A stretch of 64,000 nt of DNA, from positions 80,814-144,813 of the forward strand of contig NZ_NFHH01000010.1 in NCBI RefSeq assembly GCF_002161285.1, given 5' to 3'. Positions 53,606 to 63,000 of the stretch are shown here, piece after piece. This stretch comes from Blautia sp. An81. Lineage in GTDB: Bacteria > Bacillota > Clostridia > Lachnospirales > Lachnospiraceae. The notes below the pieces were generated by a model. That model saw only the letters and a program-made list of their open reading frames with translations. It did no database searches and was not told the DNA's origin. How positions within the stretch are numbered: the first letter of the stretch is position 1; each line of letters opens with the position of its first letter. A program made the translations under genes and the position numbers.

Positions 53606-54367
53606 CTATCGTAAGCTGATGCTGTTTCCGTCTTCAGAAACATTTACATCCACGCCCCAGGCGCTCTTGATGGCGTCTGCAGCATTATGGGTCTGGACTG
53701 CGTCTGCCTCCACTTCTACGTGGAAGCTGTATCCGTCATAGGCATACTCGGTAGTGATCACCGTGCCTTCGTCGGTCTGTGTCTCTGTCTGGGTTACTTT
53801 AGTCCCTACGGCGCTGTCAATGGAAAGGGCGTCCTCTCCTAAAAGCTCCGCTGTACTTTCTCCCGGTGACAGAAGGTTTGTATAATAAAGGACGGTACGC
53901 TCTGCTGTGGAGGCGTTCTCATCAATCTGCCAGCCGTTATCAGTAAGGAAGTTCAGCTGGATCAGAGCCGGATCCAGGGAAGTATCCTTGTTTCCTTCCC
54001 TGTCCTGCCAGCTCTTGGTAACGATCACCCGGACAAAAGTGTCAATAGAGCCGCTGTTCTTTACGGTAATGGAGTCGTCATATTTCTTGCCTAAGGCCAG
54101 CTTCTCGCCGCTCTCCGTATCCAGAAGGTTGGAAAACAGGCTGGTGCTGGTCTCGTTCCACTGGTCATTTCCTGCGTAATCCCGGCTGCTGACAATCTCT
54201 CCATTTTCCTCAATGCTGACGCCGATCTGGGAGATGTTTACAGAAGCGGAATAATTTTCACTGAAGTAGGTGAGGGCTGCCCGGGTGCTTCCCACGGTGC
54301 TGCCTGCCAGGAGCAGGGCTGCCGCTGATAGAAGGACTGTGGGTACTACTGGTATTTTCTTCTTCAT
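53606..54367 (-). CDS. SipW-dependent secreted protein (TasA/camelysin-like)
   Basis: 253 residues. The precursor begins MKKKIPVVPTVLLSAAALLL and the processing region STVGSTRAALTYFSENYSA has the pattern of SipW-type signal peptides. The mature part is beta-rich with ALGKKYDDSITVKNSGSIDT then FVRVIVTKSW near 90-115, which matches TasA-like matrix proteins. The start overlaps the previous stop (TAATG at 54365-54369). It likely assembles into fibres or an extracellular matrix after cleavage by the SipW-type peptidase of this cluster. Confidence 0.8.
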   Translation of the reverse strand: MKKKIPVVPTVLLSAAALLLAGSTVGSTRAALTYFSENYSASVNISQIGVSIEENGEIVSSRDYAGNDQWNETSTSLFSNLLDTESGEKLALGKKYDDSITVKNSGSIDTFVRVIVTKSWQDREGNKDTSLDPALIQLNFLTDNGWQIDENASTAERTVLYYTNLLSPGESTAELLGEDALSIDSAVGTKVTQTETQTDEGTVITTEYAYDGYSFHVEVEADAVQTHNAADAIKSAWGVDVNVSEDGNSISLR

Positions 54368-54894
54368 TATTCACCCACCTCCTCATTTCCGTCATAACTG
54401 TCCTGGGCAGAATCCATCACATGGTCCCAGTCCCCTGTTGGATTTCCGTTTTCATCATAGATCACAGGAGCGCTTTCCTGAACTACGATTACATTAAAGT
54501 CCTGATCACTGTCCATATTGTCAATGGCAATGGTCAGCTCTCCGGAAGTCTCGCCGGGAGAAAGGATCTCACTGTAATAATAGTAATCATCTGCAGCAGG
54601 ATTCCAGTTCTCTCCGCTGTATACCAGGGCGCTTTCATACTGACTTCCTGCAAAAGCCCGTACACGAACAAAGCAGTCCGTATCTCCTGTATTCTGAATG
54701 GTCACATGTTTCGTCCAGTCTTCCACTGTTTCTTCAGGTATAGTGGAAGTAGTCCCCAGACTTAAGGAAACGCCTCCGCCTACCTGGGTGTATGTGGTAA
54801 AATAAGCCATTGCGCTTCCCACAGACAGGCCGGCTGTAAGGACGAGGGCCGCTCCTGCCAGACCAAGGGTCTTCTTATTTAAACTCTTTTTCAT
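54367..54894 (-). CDS. SipW-dependent secreted protein, short
   Basis: About 175 residues from ATG at 54894 (GGAGGGAGGAA upstream). The signal peptide MKKSLNKKTLGLAGAALVLT ends GSAMAYFTTYTQ, the SipW-type cleavage pattern. The mature domain has KHVTIQNTGDTDCFVRVRAF near 65, ILSPGETSGELTIAID near 115 and an acidic tail. It is paralogous in layout to the next gene (same NTG/NSGxxDxFVRV core). Probable minor subunit of a TasA-like fibre. Confidence 0.8.
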   Translation of the reverse strand: MKKSLNKKTLGLAGAALVLTAGLSVGSAMAYFTTYTQVGGGVSLSLGTTSTIPEETVEDWTKHVTIQNTGDTDCFVRVRAFAGSQYESALVYSGENWNPAADDYYYYSEILSPGETSGELTIAIDNMDSDQDFNVIVVQESAPVIYDENGNPTGDWDHVMDSAQDSYDGNEEVGE

Positions 54895-54907
54895 GGCTTC
54901 CTCCCTC

Positions 54908-55972
54908 CTATTCCTCTGCAGCATTCTGTATGTCTGTGCTGTCTCTGTGCTGGGTCCATCTCCAGGTGCCTTCCTGCTGTGCAGCTCTGGCTGCATTTTC
55001 CACATCAGCGCCAGTCTCATTCTCAGGGGCTGTGTATCCGAAATGGTTCACAATGCTGGAACCTCCGTTATTTTCCCCGTTATATGTATTGGCAAAAGAA
55101 ACTGTTCCCGGGTTTCCCGCCTCGCCCTCTGCAGTTACAGTAAGTGTCTGAGACTCTGCAGTGGTCAGCTCATAGCTGGCTCCGCTGTAAACTTCTGTAA
55201 CTGTCACCTGGGCTCCTGCAGGAATGTTTCCAATCTCTATGCTTTTTGTTCCCGGTCCGTCAAAAACCAGAGAAATCACGTCGCTGTATACATTTTCCAT
55301 TGTTCCCTGGCTGTTTTCTTTTTCTGCTTCTACAGAAAAGATAAAGGTAGTCTCTCCCAATGTGGCGTTATAGCTATCCAGTGTCTTGTTGATCTGGATA
55401 CTTCCATATCTGAGCTCCTGCTCCGGCTTCAAACCAGTGGTTACATCATAAACCCAGGTGTCATCGCCGGTAGAACTGTAATAATTGTTTGGCAGAGACA
55501 GCAGGTATGGAGTAAAGCTATAGGTATACTCCGGCGACTGGACCTGCCGGGCTTCTACCAGATACATACCTGTATCCAGATCCCCGGCCATTCCTGTACC
55601 TTCTTCGATCACTGCCCTTTCTGCAGGCTCCATATCCTGATCATGGATCAGCTCTGCCGCCTGACCAGCCATTTCTTCCCATTCCTGGGCAGTGGTCTCA
55701 CTGCTTACCTTATCCAGTCCCAAATCCTGAAATCCGTTCAAAGCTGTATATGCTCCGGTTCCTTCCACATCTGCCACCTTATAAAGGTTCACATCAATGT
55801 CCAAAGTCTTCAGTTCTGCAAAATCTCCATCTACCTGGAACTCCACAGAGCAGCTTCTGTCCGTTTCAATCCCTGTTGCGGCCTGTACACTCTGATAAGT
55901 CAAAGCCGGCACTGCCAGTACCAGGGCCAGGGCTGCTGCGCCTCCCTGTTTTATTCTCTTCTTCATCTTCAC
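54908..55972 (-). CDS. pilin-like isopeptide-domain protein without a sorting signal
   Basis: 354 residues starting at GTG 55972 (GGAGGG six bases upstream) or ATG 55966. Signal peptide MKKRIKQGGAAALALVLAVP is cut after VQA. The first part has Spy/FimA-like features (VNLYKVADVEGTGAYTAL, DLDTGMYLVEARQV), and a second domain spans YGSIQINKTLDSYNATLGE to NPGTVSFANTYNG, typical of a T-antigen/DUF5979-like fold with a Lys-Asn isopeptide pair. The C-terminus (GTWRWTQHRDS) has neither LPXTG nor a membrane helix. It may be a basal or minor pilin whose anchor was lost. Confidence 0.7.
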   Translation of the reverse strand: MKMKKRIKQGGAAALALVLAVPALTYQSVQAATGIETDRSCSVEFQVDGDFAELKTLDIDVNLYKVADVEGTGAYTALNGFQDLGLDKVSSETTAQEWEEMAGQAAELIHDQDMEPAERAVIEEGTGMAGDLDTGMYLVEARQVQSPEYTYSFTPYLLSLPNNYYSSTGDDTWVYDVTTGLKPEQELRYGSIQINKTLDSYNATLGETTFIFSVEAEKENSQGTMENVYSDVISLVFDGPGTKSIEIGNIPAGAQVTVTEVYSGASYELTTAESQTLTVTAEGEAGNPGTVSFANTYNGENNGGSSIVNHFGYTAPENETGADVENAARAAQQEGTWRWTQHRDSTDIQNAAEE

Positions 55973-56008
55973 ATCTTACCCTCCTCTGATTTTTTCTATT
56001 CGGAAAGT

Positions 56009-56881
56009 CTATGATTTTCTGTTCTTCTTTCCCGGTCTCATCAGGAATCTCAGGAACAGTATGATCAACAATGTCACGGATAAACCGAGTATCAGATATA
56101 ACATGTAATAATTCTGTACTGCCTGCAGCATAGTATCTACTGGAGTGCTGCTGACTTCTTCCTCTCCCTCATAGGGAACTCTGGTTCCCCGGACTAAAAG
56201 CCGGTGGGAATTCACTCCATAAGGGGTACAGGTAAATAAAGTAACCTGGTCTTTGCCTTCTTCTATCTGAAGGGCTTTTTCTAAAGTTTCAGTGTCATCT
56301 TTGTCCACCATATCTAAAATCTGATCCACCTGGTAAGCCAAAGTCTCATCCAGCACATGAATGTAAAATTTATCTCCCTTTTCCAGCTGGTCAATATCCG
56401 TAAACAATCTGGCGCTGGGAAGTCCCCGGTGGGCTGCCAGAACACTGTGGGTGCTCTCCCCTCCTATGGGAAGCTTGGTCCCATTTAAATGCCCTACTCC
56501 AGTCTGCAGGACCTGGTCCGATGTGCCGTGGTAAATGGACAGCTTTATATTGATCTTAGGAATAGACAGATATCCCATAACACCGTCTCCGCCTACATTC
56601 AGGACCTGCCAGTATTCGGTTTCTTCCAGCTTCTGATCCTCTTCCCCAAATACATCTCCGTAGATGCTGTTCTGGGTCAGGGTGCCATTGAAGCTCCTGG
56701 CCTTCTCCCATTCTGCTGTAAAGTCCTCCGGCTCCATCTCCTCTATGGTGTTTTCATAGGAAGAGATCAGCCGGCTCTGACGGTAGGTATTCCACTGGTC
56801 TGCTACTGTAGGATATACCAGAATTCCAAATCCGATGAGAAACAACAGTCCAAAGAGAATTCCCGGTATCTTCTTTTTCAT
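56009..56881 (-). CDS. class C (pilus-assembly) sortase
   Basis: 290 residues with membrane helices at both ends (IPGILFGLLFLIGFGILVYP and MLYLILGLSVTLLIILFLRF). The catalytic His is in VLAAHRGLPSARLF near 148, the Cys in VTLFTCTPYGVNSHRLLVRG near 217 and the Arg follows in that motif. A clear DPF/DPW lid motif is not visible in the N-terminal loop. It follows the other sortase with a four-base overlap. It should link pilin subunits through LPXTG-type signals. Confidence 0.92.
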   Translation of the reverse strand: MKKKIPGILFGLLFLIGFGILVYPTVADQWNTYRQSRLISSYENTIEEMEPEDFTAEWEKARSFNGTLTQNSIYGDVFGEEDQKLEETEYWQVLNVGGDGVMGYLSIPKINIKLSIYHGTSDQVLQTGVGHLNGTKLPIGGESTHSVLAAHRGLPSARLFTDIDQLEKGDKFYIHVLDETLAYQVDQILDMVDKDDTETLEKALQIEEGKDQVTLFTCTPYGVNSHRLLVRGTRVPYEGEEEVSSTPVDTMLQAVQNYYMLYLILGLSVTLLIILFLRFLMRPGKKNRKS

Positions 56882-57756
56882 GAACCGTCCTCACCTTCCT
56901 TATGCTGCTTTCTCTTCTTATCATAGACATACAGCCCGGCGATAAATCCTCCGGTGATCAGAAGCCCTATGATTACCCAAAGCAGATAGTTAGTGTGGAG
57001 GCTTCCGCCAAACAGAGGCGGCTGCTCATCTGCAATAGCTTCCGGTTCATATGGAACCCGGTGGCCTCTCACCAGAAGTCTGTGGCTGTTCACTCCATAA
57101 GGGGTGCAGGTCAGAAGAGTTACCAAATCTTCTCCTTCCTCCACAGCCAGATCCTGGGTTTCTTCCGGCTCTACTACAGAAATCTTGTCCACCTCATAGG
57201 CCAGGGTATCATCCAGTATATGAAGGAGAAAATGGTCTCCCTCTTCCAGTTGATCCAAATCTGTAAAAAGGGAAGCACTGGGCAAACCTCTGTGTGCAGA
57301 AATTACTGCGTGGGTGCTTTCTCCTCCTACTGGAAGAGAACTTCCCTCCAGATGACCAGCAGCCCGTTCCAGGACATCTTCATCAGTAGTGTGGTAAATG
57401 GGAAGTTCAATGTTGATCTTTGGAATCTCCACAGTTCCCATCATCTCATCTCCTGCAATATTCAGACAAGCCATATACTCTTCGTCAGGTTCATCAGATG
57501 CCTCTGCCACTGCGAAAGAGTCAGGAAGGATAGACGGAAGAAGGGCATCATTATAAGCCTTAGCTCTCGCCCATTCCGCTTCATAATCAATACTTCCCTC
57601 AGACTCCATCTGAGATACAGCACTGTCATAACTGCTGATCAGCCGGCTCTGCCGGTAATTGTTCCATTGGTTGGCAACAAACGGATACAGCAGCAAGGAC
57701 AAACCGGCCAAGAAAAACAGTATAATAATTAAAGTTGTAATAGATTTTTTCTTCAT
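56878..57756 (-). CDS. class C (pilus-assembly) sortase
   Basis: 292 residues, paralogous to the downstream sortase. Helices TTLIIILFFLAGLSLLLYPF and LLWVIIGLLITGGFIAGLYV flank the enzyme. Active-site His is in VISAHRGLPSASLFTD near 153, Cys in VTLLTCTPYGVNSHRLLVRG near 213. AAGGAGAG precedes the ATG. It is the first gene after the 52-bp repeat array. Two sortases for one backbone suggest one polymerises and one adds a minor subunit or the tip (inference). Confidence 0.92.
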   Translation of the reverse strand: MKKKSITTLIIILFFLAGLSLLLYPFVANQWNNYRQSRLISSYDSAVSQMESEGSIDYEAEWARAKAYNDALLPSILPDSFAVAEASDEPDEEYMACLNIAGDEMMGTVEIPKINIELPIYHTTDEDVLERAAGHLEGSSLPVGGESTHAVISAHRGLPSASLFTDLDQLEEGDHFLLHILDDTLAYEVDKISVVEPEETQDLAVEEGEDLVTLLTCTPYGVNSHRLLVRGHRVPYEPEAIADEQPPLFGGSLHTNYLLWVIIGLLITGGFIAGLYVYDKKRKQHKEGEDGS

Positions 57757-57819
57757 CCGGGCTCTCCTTGTTGTTGTAGTTTTTGTTATTGAATAATTTA
57801 GTAATATTTTCAGGGTAAA

Positions 57820-58223
57820 TACAGTTCTTTCAGGGATTCCTGATTTTCAGCGGTATATTTCTGGGTCGAATACGGTTAGTTTCTTGATTTCCTGGTTCTG
57901 AGCCGTATATTTTTTTGAGTAATACGGTTACTTTTTCAATTTCCTGATTTTCAACTGTAGTTTTTCGGAAGTGAATACGGTTGCTTTTTTAATCTTCCGA
58001 TTTTAGGCCGTAGTTTTTCGGTAATGAATACGGTTGTCTTTTTAATCTTCTGATTTTAAGCCGTATTATTTTGATAAAAGTACGGTTGCTTTTCCAGAAT
58101 CTCTAATATGAGCCGTATAAAACCAGGTTTTCATACGGTTCAAAATCGCATTTTAGAATTTCGAACCGTATGAGTCTGGTAAAATGCACGGTTATTTTAT
58201 CAAAGCAATCTTTTTAACCGTAT
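57820..58223. repeat. array of eight degenerate 51-53 bp units with inverted TACGGTT/AACCGTA arms
   Basis: Units begin at 57820, 57871, 57923, 57976, 58029, 58081, 58134 and 58187, a period of 51-53 bases. Each starts with TACGGTT (TACAGTT in the first, CACGGTT in the last) and carries AACCGTA or a close variant ~30 bases later, around a T-rich middle. The arms are conserved while the middles drift. They form inverted pairs, so each unit could fold into a hairpin on the minus-strand transcript or offer two opposed protein sites. The array fills the gap between the backbone pilin and the sortase genes (57757-58328), which holds no gene. Confidence 0.9.
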
Positions 58224-58289
58224 CTCACAGCTTCTAATCATCTGTAAGTTTTTGAAGATACTTATGTATCAATGGTTATTAATCAATTT

Positions 58290-58318
58290 CATAGTGTCTG
58301 TCATCGCATGTCACTATG
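58290..58318 (-). other. stem-loop just after the backbone pilin gene
   Basis: CATAGTG (58290-58296) and CACTATG (58312-58318) are exact complements, eleven bases beyond the pilin stop on the minus strand. No T run follows, so it is more likely an RNA-stabilising or processing hairpin than a simple terminator. Confidence 0.4.
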
Positions 58319-58328
58319 CAAGGTCAGA

Positions 58329-59909
58329 TTATTTGTTCTCTTGTTTTCTGCGGCTTGCAAAGTAGAGACCTGCTGCTGCGATCATGATAGCACAACCACC
58401 AACGGTGAAGATTGTTGTACCGATTCCACCGGTGGACGGAAGAGAGGAAAGCTTAGTATCTGTCATATCAGTCTCTGCCGTAAGATTCTGTGTTATTTCT
58501 GTACTACCATTAGTTGTCAAAACAGCTTTTGATGAAGTAGTATTAATCGAATATCCTTCTGGAGCGGTTTTCTCTGTAAACCAATAAGTTCCAACATCTA
58601 AACCTTCAATGATTAATGTACCATCATCCCCGGTAAATACTTCAGTAATACTTCCTGTCGGATCATATATATAAGCACCTGGAATTGGCTCTCCGTCTTC
58701 ATTAGTATCTTTAGCCTTAAAGTGAAGTGCAGTATTATTTACAGATTCTCCCTTGCTTACTTCAAATCCAGCTCCTGCAAGCGTTACTGACCCTTCACCT
58801 TCCTTCTTTTCATTATATTTTGTCATGGTAATTTGACCTGTATAGAAATTATGTGGATCCTCTGTATCAATGTCACTTCCCGGAGTATGGCCTTTTGCAG
58901 TGTTATTTACTGTAATTTCGGTAACTTTTGCATTGTAAGTGATTACAATTTCCTTATTTGCATTACTATTCTGCTTATTTAATACACTACTTAAATCTAC
59001 GGTAAAAGTATTGGCTTTATCACCTGTACCTTGCACGATTGTAACAGGGATTCCATCGCTGCCTACTACAGGCACTCCATCCATCTCTATAGTAGCATTT
59101 GCTAAGTTCTCATATGTAGCGCCAGTAATTTCATCCGAGATGATAAAAGAAGGGGCTGTTTCAGCATCAAATTTCTCTGGTGACACATACGGAACCCTCA
59201 TACTGATTTCGTATGTGACAATATCTCCAATAGCTACTACCTGATCATTATCATTATCACTATCTGTATCGCCGCCAAGATCTCCTGCTTCGCTACCTTT
59301 TTTAGTAATAGAATTATCAGAAATTTTTGCCTCTGCTTGTGTTGTTCCCGTTAAGGCTCCAGTCGTTGGCTCATAATCTACATAAACCAACATAGGAACA
59401 GATGTATAACCTTCCTTTTCAACAGTAATTAAATATAATCCTGCTGAATCAATGTCATCAGCTGTAGTAAACGATGCTGTATTTGTGTCATTATTTACAG
59501 ATACAGAGTTTTGAGCTTTACTGGTAAGACCTAATAAAATATTGCCTATATCCTCATGGGAATGACCTGCATTGACATTCCCATTATCTGTACTTTCAGC
59601 ATCCTCAAGCAAATCCTCAATTGCTGTTCTTGCATTTTCATCTGAATATTCTGCGCCATCACCCAAATATCCTTTAATAAATGCAGTTGCAATACTATGG
59701 TCATCGTCATTTGTGAATTCCCATCCTGAAGGTTCTTCATTATTAGGCTTTACTATCTGTAGATAATTTACTATAGCATCATCTGGTACTTGATTAATTG
59801 TAATCGTAGCTCCTTGAGTTGGAGAGACCGGTGCTGCAAATGTCGTCATAGACATTCCCATGATCATTGCTGATGCCATTAATATGGCTAATACTTTTTT
59901 TAACTTCAT
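58329..59909 (-). CDS. LPXTG major (backbone) pilin
   Basis: 526 residues. Signal peptide MKLKKVLAILMASAMIMGMS is followed by an isopeptide-type fimbrial shaft: NSITKKGSEAGDLG near 195, VAIGDIVTYEISMRVPYV near 220, and a final SpaA-like domain from AGAGFEVSKGES near 375. The E box EKTAPEGYSI is near 444. The sorting signal is LPSTG near 488, then a hydrophobic helix and ASRRKQENK. A classical YPKN pilin motif is not obvious. It is more AT-rich than the genes downstream. Size and position before two class C sortases mark it as the polymer subunit. Confidence 0.88.
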   Translation of the reverse strand: MKLKKVLAILMASAMIMGMSMTTFAAPVSPTQGATITINQVPDDAIVNYLQIVKPNNEEPSGWEFTNDDDHSIATAFIKGYLGDGAEYSDENARTAIEDLLEDAESTDNGNVNAGHSHEDIGNILLGLTSKAQNSVSVNNDTNTASFTTADDIDSAGLYLITVEKEGYTSVPMLVYVDYEPTTGALTGTTQAEAKISDNSITKKGSEAGDLGGDTDSDNDNDQVVAIGDIVTYEISMRVPYVSPEKFDAETAPSFIISDEITGATYENLANATIEMDGVPVVGSDGIPVTIVQGTGDKANTFTVDLSSVLNKQNSNANKEIVITYNAKVTEITVNNTAKGHTPGSDIDTEDPHNFYTGQITMTKYNEKKEGEGSVTLAGAGFEVSKGESVNNTALHFKAKDTNEDGEPIPGAYIYDPTGSITEVFTGDDGTLIIEGLDVGTYWFTEKTAPEGYSINTTSSKAVLTTNGSTEITQNLTAETDMTDTKLSSLPSTGGIGTTIFTVGGCAIMIAAAGLYFASRRKQENK

Positions 59910-60008
59910 ATTTTGTCTCCTTTTCTTTTTCGGATTTCCCGTTTTTTATCCTGCCTTCCTATGCTGTCTTTTGCGGCGCCGGGGCCGCTGAAAAAATTCG
60001 TCATATCC

Positions 60009-63000
60009 CTATTTTCTCAGCACCCCCCTGCGTCGATTGATATATATCATCAGGGAACCTGCCATAAGTAGCAATGTTCCTCCAATCATATACAAGAAGA
60101 TTCCCGGGCCTCCGGACGAAGGAAGTGAATAAAAAGTCTTATCTTTATAATAATAATAAACTGTAGAGTCATCTGCTGTTGGACCAGTAGATTCTATACT
60201 CTCTCCACTATTACTAGTAATGGACTTCAACTTTCCGTCTTTATTAATATTAATCGTCCATTCTTCTTCACTTCTCATATATCCCTGAGGTGCTGTTTTT
60301 TCAGTTAAAATATATGTGCCTTCTTGAAGTTTTTCTATATCTTGGCCATTTTCTTTCCAGATAATTTTACCATTTTCATCTGATTCTCCTGTATAAGCAA
60401 GTATGTCGCCTTTCTTTAGCTCAAATACAGCTCCCTGAAGTTTTAAACTACTGTCATTAGCACTTACTTTAAGAATTCCCCAGTCATCAATTACTTTTTC
60501 ATTAATGCATGTCACTATGCCCTTAACTCCATCCTTCGTATATGTATAATCGGACGAAATTACATTATTTCCATTCACATCCTTTCCCATGGTAAAAGTA
60601 ATTTTGGAGTTATCTCTACTCAGTAAATTCTCGCAGTCTGTATCATCTCCTACATCCCATTCTTTTATATCGTATCCATTAGCAGTGCTTTCTGTAATTT
60701 CATATTCACCACGAGACAATCCCTTTAATTCATCTCCACTATACGTAACTTCTGTTTCTCCTTGCGGAACTGTTATAGTAATATTTTTAAAGTCCTCTCC
60801 ATCCTTTTTGATATTAAAAGTAAATGATTGTTCTGGATCATTCCCTGTTGTTTCTATTTTTTTTGTAATTTGTATCTCTCCTGAAATTACATGAACCGTA
60901 TAAATACCATAAAGCTTACTTGAATCCGTTTTATTAACAGCCTGTACCAAGGTATCTTCTATTCCATCGTCATAGCCCGCAATATATGTTTTTCCATCCT
61001 TAGTTGTATTTTCTTCACTCTTATCTGACGAACTTCCTGCATTATATGTGACTTTTAAATAATATTTGGTATCACTTTCTGGTTTTTGGCTATTTAAAGC
61101 TTCAAATCCTCCAGTAATTTCCTGCGTCAGGTTTTCATCTGAATACCAGTTAAAGATAAAGTCGTTTTCTTCAACACCTTCATACTCTGTATTGATGTTT
61201 GCAGAATCAAAAAACGCATTTTTTATTGCCTCCTCTGTGGGAACACTATCACCTTTATATATGGTAACTTCCTTATTTCCCACCTCTAGGTCGGCTTTAA
61301 CATTTACCGGCGGTTGAGGAAGAACTGCATCTCCGTACCCAGTACTAATTTTAGAGTCAGGTTCAATATTGGTAGTTACATTATTTCCGCCTATATAATC
61401 TTCTTTTGCTTGTACTTTAAAAGATTGTCTCCATTCTTCTCCCTTTGCACTGTTTGGGATTGTCTGTTCCGTCCATACAATATACTGATACCCCGTGGTT
61501 GTATCATAATATACAGTACCACCATTTTCTAATGTAATACCATTTTCAATACCCGGATACTCCTTAGTGATCGGTTCTCCACTATCGTCTAAAATTACAA
61601 ATCTTGGATCAATCACATCTTTTATTTCTGCATTTTTTATTTCCGGATTACTTGTGATAGTATCTTGGATTTTCTTAAAAATTTCTTTTAATTCGTCTGT
61701 ATTTTCTGCTGTTAATGCACATCCTTCTGAAGCAATTTCATCTCTTAACCATTCCTTTCTAGCATTAGATAGATTAAGACCCACTGTATATATAACGACA
61801 CCTTCCTGCTTCAAAGAATCTGCCGCCGTTTCCGCAGCTGTACTCCATCCATCATCTGGATCTCCATCAGTAAATAAAATCACATATTCTTTAACATCTT
61901 TTTTCTCCGGATCTCGGTTTTCACTTAATTCTTCCCTAGCCAGCTCTAATCCTAAACTAGGTCTTGTTCCAGCTGAAGCATAAATAGAACCAATGCTCCG
62001 TACTAAATCTTCTGTCTCTGTAAGAGATGTAAGTTCCTCTCTTAAGTCCCCTCTCGAATTAAATGTTGCAATACCTATCTTACTTTCAGGAGAAGCTTCT
62101 CCTATAGCAGAAGTAAATGCGATGGCAGCTTCTTTTAATCCTGTCAGACTACTATCTATTGTATAAACATAAGTGTTGCTTGATTTATTTATAGTTTGCC
62201 AACTATTTCCATTATAATAGATCCATGCTCCATCTTGATAAATCATAGGTTGTTTGGCATTAGTATATGACCAAGTATATCCGCCCTCTTTATATTCTAC
62301 TTTCGTCTTATCACCGCTGAAATAATAAACTTTTGTTGTATCAAGTTCTTGTTTTACGTTTACATATTTTCCTATTCGAGCAAATCCATACTCGTCATTA
62401 TATGTCGTATCGCCCATATTGGTATGTTCATACAACATACTTCCAGATGTATCTAATACCAGCATAGTATTAGATATCGCATCTTTTTCTTCTGTCGTAG
62501 TAGATGTAAGTTTTGATGAGGCAGAAATTGTTATATCATAAGTTCGCTCATTCCAATCATCAAGTTTGACGGTTTTATCATAGTCCATAGCAGAATCTAC
62601 TTGTTCTTCTTCTGTCAAGTTTAGAATCTGATAATAAGATCCTTTTTTATTTGTGTATTCTGTTGTTCCATCAGATAAATACATCGTAGCTACTGCTGCC
62701 CCATTCTCATCTAGCTCCACTTTTACAATCCAATTACTTAACGAGGGCATATACCCATTTGGTGCTACATTTTCTTTTAGTGTATAAGTTCCTACTCTAA
62801 GCTTTGTAAATTGAACAGTACCATTGGAGGTAGATGTAGATGACTGGGTTTCACCTGTTGCTTGATTTACCAGCTCAAATCGTGCTCCCTCCAACCCCTC
62901 TCCTTTCTTATTTACTTTTGTTAACAAGAGATCCGCCATGGGTACATTTGTAACTTCTGATATTCTCGCAGAAGGAAGTGTAAAATTCATAGAACAATTG

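Noticed and set aside
57820..58223. Repeat array considered as a CRISPR
   Set aside because: Conserved parts are only ~7-base arms in inverted orientation, units drift along their full length, there is no constant repeat with unrelated spacers, and no cas gene is nearby.
59965..59985. GC-rich hairpin between tip and backbone pilin genes as a terminator
   Set aside because: On the minus strand the stem is followed by AAAAGAC rather than a T run.
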